Shown: piece by piece, positions 18,647 to 18,914 of the stretch
Position numbering within the stretch: the stretch's first letter is position 1
Layout: the number at the start of each line of letters is the position of its first letter
From: Gamarada debralockiae
Taxonomy: Eukaryota > Ascomycota > Leotiomycetes > Helotiales > Hyphodiscaceae
NCBI GenBank assembly: GCA_002803225.1
Contig: NXFV01002007.1
Location: forward strand, 1 to 18,914
Direction: 5' to 3'
Length of the DNA stretch: 18,914 nt
Position numbers and translations under genes: made by a program
Notes under the pieces: model-generated
What the model saw: the letters and a program-made list of their open reading frames with translations, nothing else
Database searches by the model: none
What the model was told of the DNA's origin: nothing

Positions 18647-18914
18647 TCACCAGCCTGAAGGGCCTCCTTTCCGCATTCTAACCTTTGCAATTCGCTCTGG
18701 CATCGTATCGATATAGTTATTGATCAAGTTTATAGAGATCTCCTTCTCCCAAATATCAACCATCGCCTCCTTCAAGTCCAAAAGGGTCCAACCTCCATGT
18801 GGTTTCCGATTCCGTAGCTTCTGCTTTAAAACCCTCTATATATTCTCGATTAGGTTAAGGTCTGGAGAGCAGGGAGGCCAGTTAATCGAGTTGATATGGC
18901 ATTCTAGTCGTACT
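18647..18914 (-). mobile_element. Tc1-like (DDE) transposase fragment with internal stop, continues past right edge
   Basis: Reading leftward from the window edge, the minus strand encodes CHINSINWPPCSPDLNLIEN, then I and a TAG at 18836-18838, then RVLKQKLRNRKPHGGWTLLD, ISINLINNYIDTMPERI and KGGPSGW, stopping at TGA 18647-18649. SPDLNLIEN is the block carrying the third acidic catalytic residue of Tc1/mariner DDE transposases, which cut and paste DNA at TA sites. Family members have Trp where the TAG lies (ENIW), so TGG became TAG. The N-terminal DNA-binding region and first catalytic Asp lie outside the window. A candidate element end lies to the left, near a TA at about 18547 followed by ggttcagtgtgggtctcgcc, but the matching inverted repeat is outside the window. 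Inactive. Confidence 0.88.

Overview
The window looks like nuclear DNA of a filamentous ascomycete, most likely a leotiomycete/helotialean fungus. The evidence is short introns (48-91 bp) with fungal splice signals, a HET-E-type WD40 array, an Sdh2 copy of ascomycete type, a fungal ferric reductase, a mitochondrial PP2C phosphatase and a Tc1-like relic. The class-level assignment is inference from protein resemblance, not from a search.

Layout from left to right. (1) 2-946 (+) is the C-terminus of a WD40-repeat protein of the fungal NLR (NACHT-WD40) type, with six nearly identical 126-bp units. (2) 947-4281 is gene-poor and holds an 84-bp repeat that recurs at 18449-18532. (3) 4282-5237 (-) is a full-length but dead copy of sdhB, the succinate dehydrogenase iron-sulfur subunit, with an intact first exon and stops in the second. 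(4) 5238-6820 is mostly undefined and includes a cysteine-rich stretch that is open in two frames. (5) 6821-11168 (+) holds three copies of an unrecognised gene family: a truncated relic, a single-repeat gene and a three-repeat gene of 553 residues. All three share one phase-1 intron at the same place. A decayed DUF1275 membrane-protein gene (-) lies between the second and third copies. (6) 11634-~13075 (-) is a PP2C phosphatase with an intact catalytic core but no in-frame ATG. (7) 14067-15938 (-) is an intact four-exon ferric reductase with two iron-regulator-type GATA sites upstream. (8) 17271-~17840 (+) is a broken RNase H-domain gene. (9) 18449-18914 holds the second 84-bp repeat and the end of a Tc1-like transposase carrying a TGG-to-TAG stop.

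The region therefore mixes intact genes (ferric reductase, the repeat-family gene, probably PP2C) with at least four decayed genes or relics. Several in-frame stops fit CpA-to-TpA change, as repeat-induced point mutation (RIP) would produce. The best candidate for something undescribed is the tandem family at 6.8-11.2 kb. It combines a basic N-terminus, a short amphipathic/coiled-coil segment, and one or three copies of a ~150-residue, probably helical unit carrying SDPLADDLL and FFPKS motifs that I cannot assign to a known domain.
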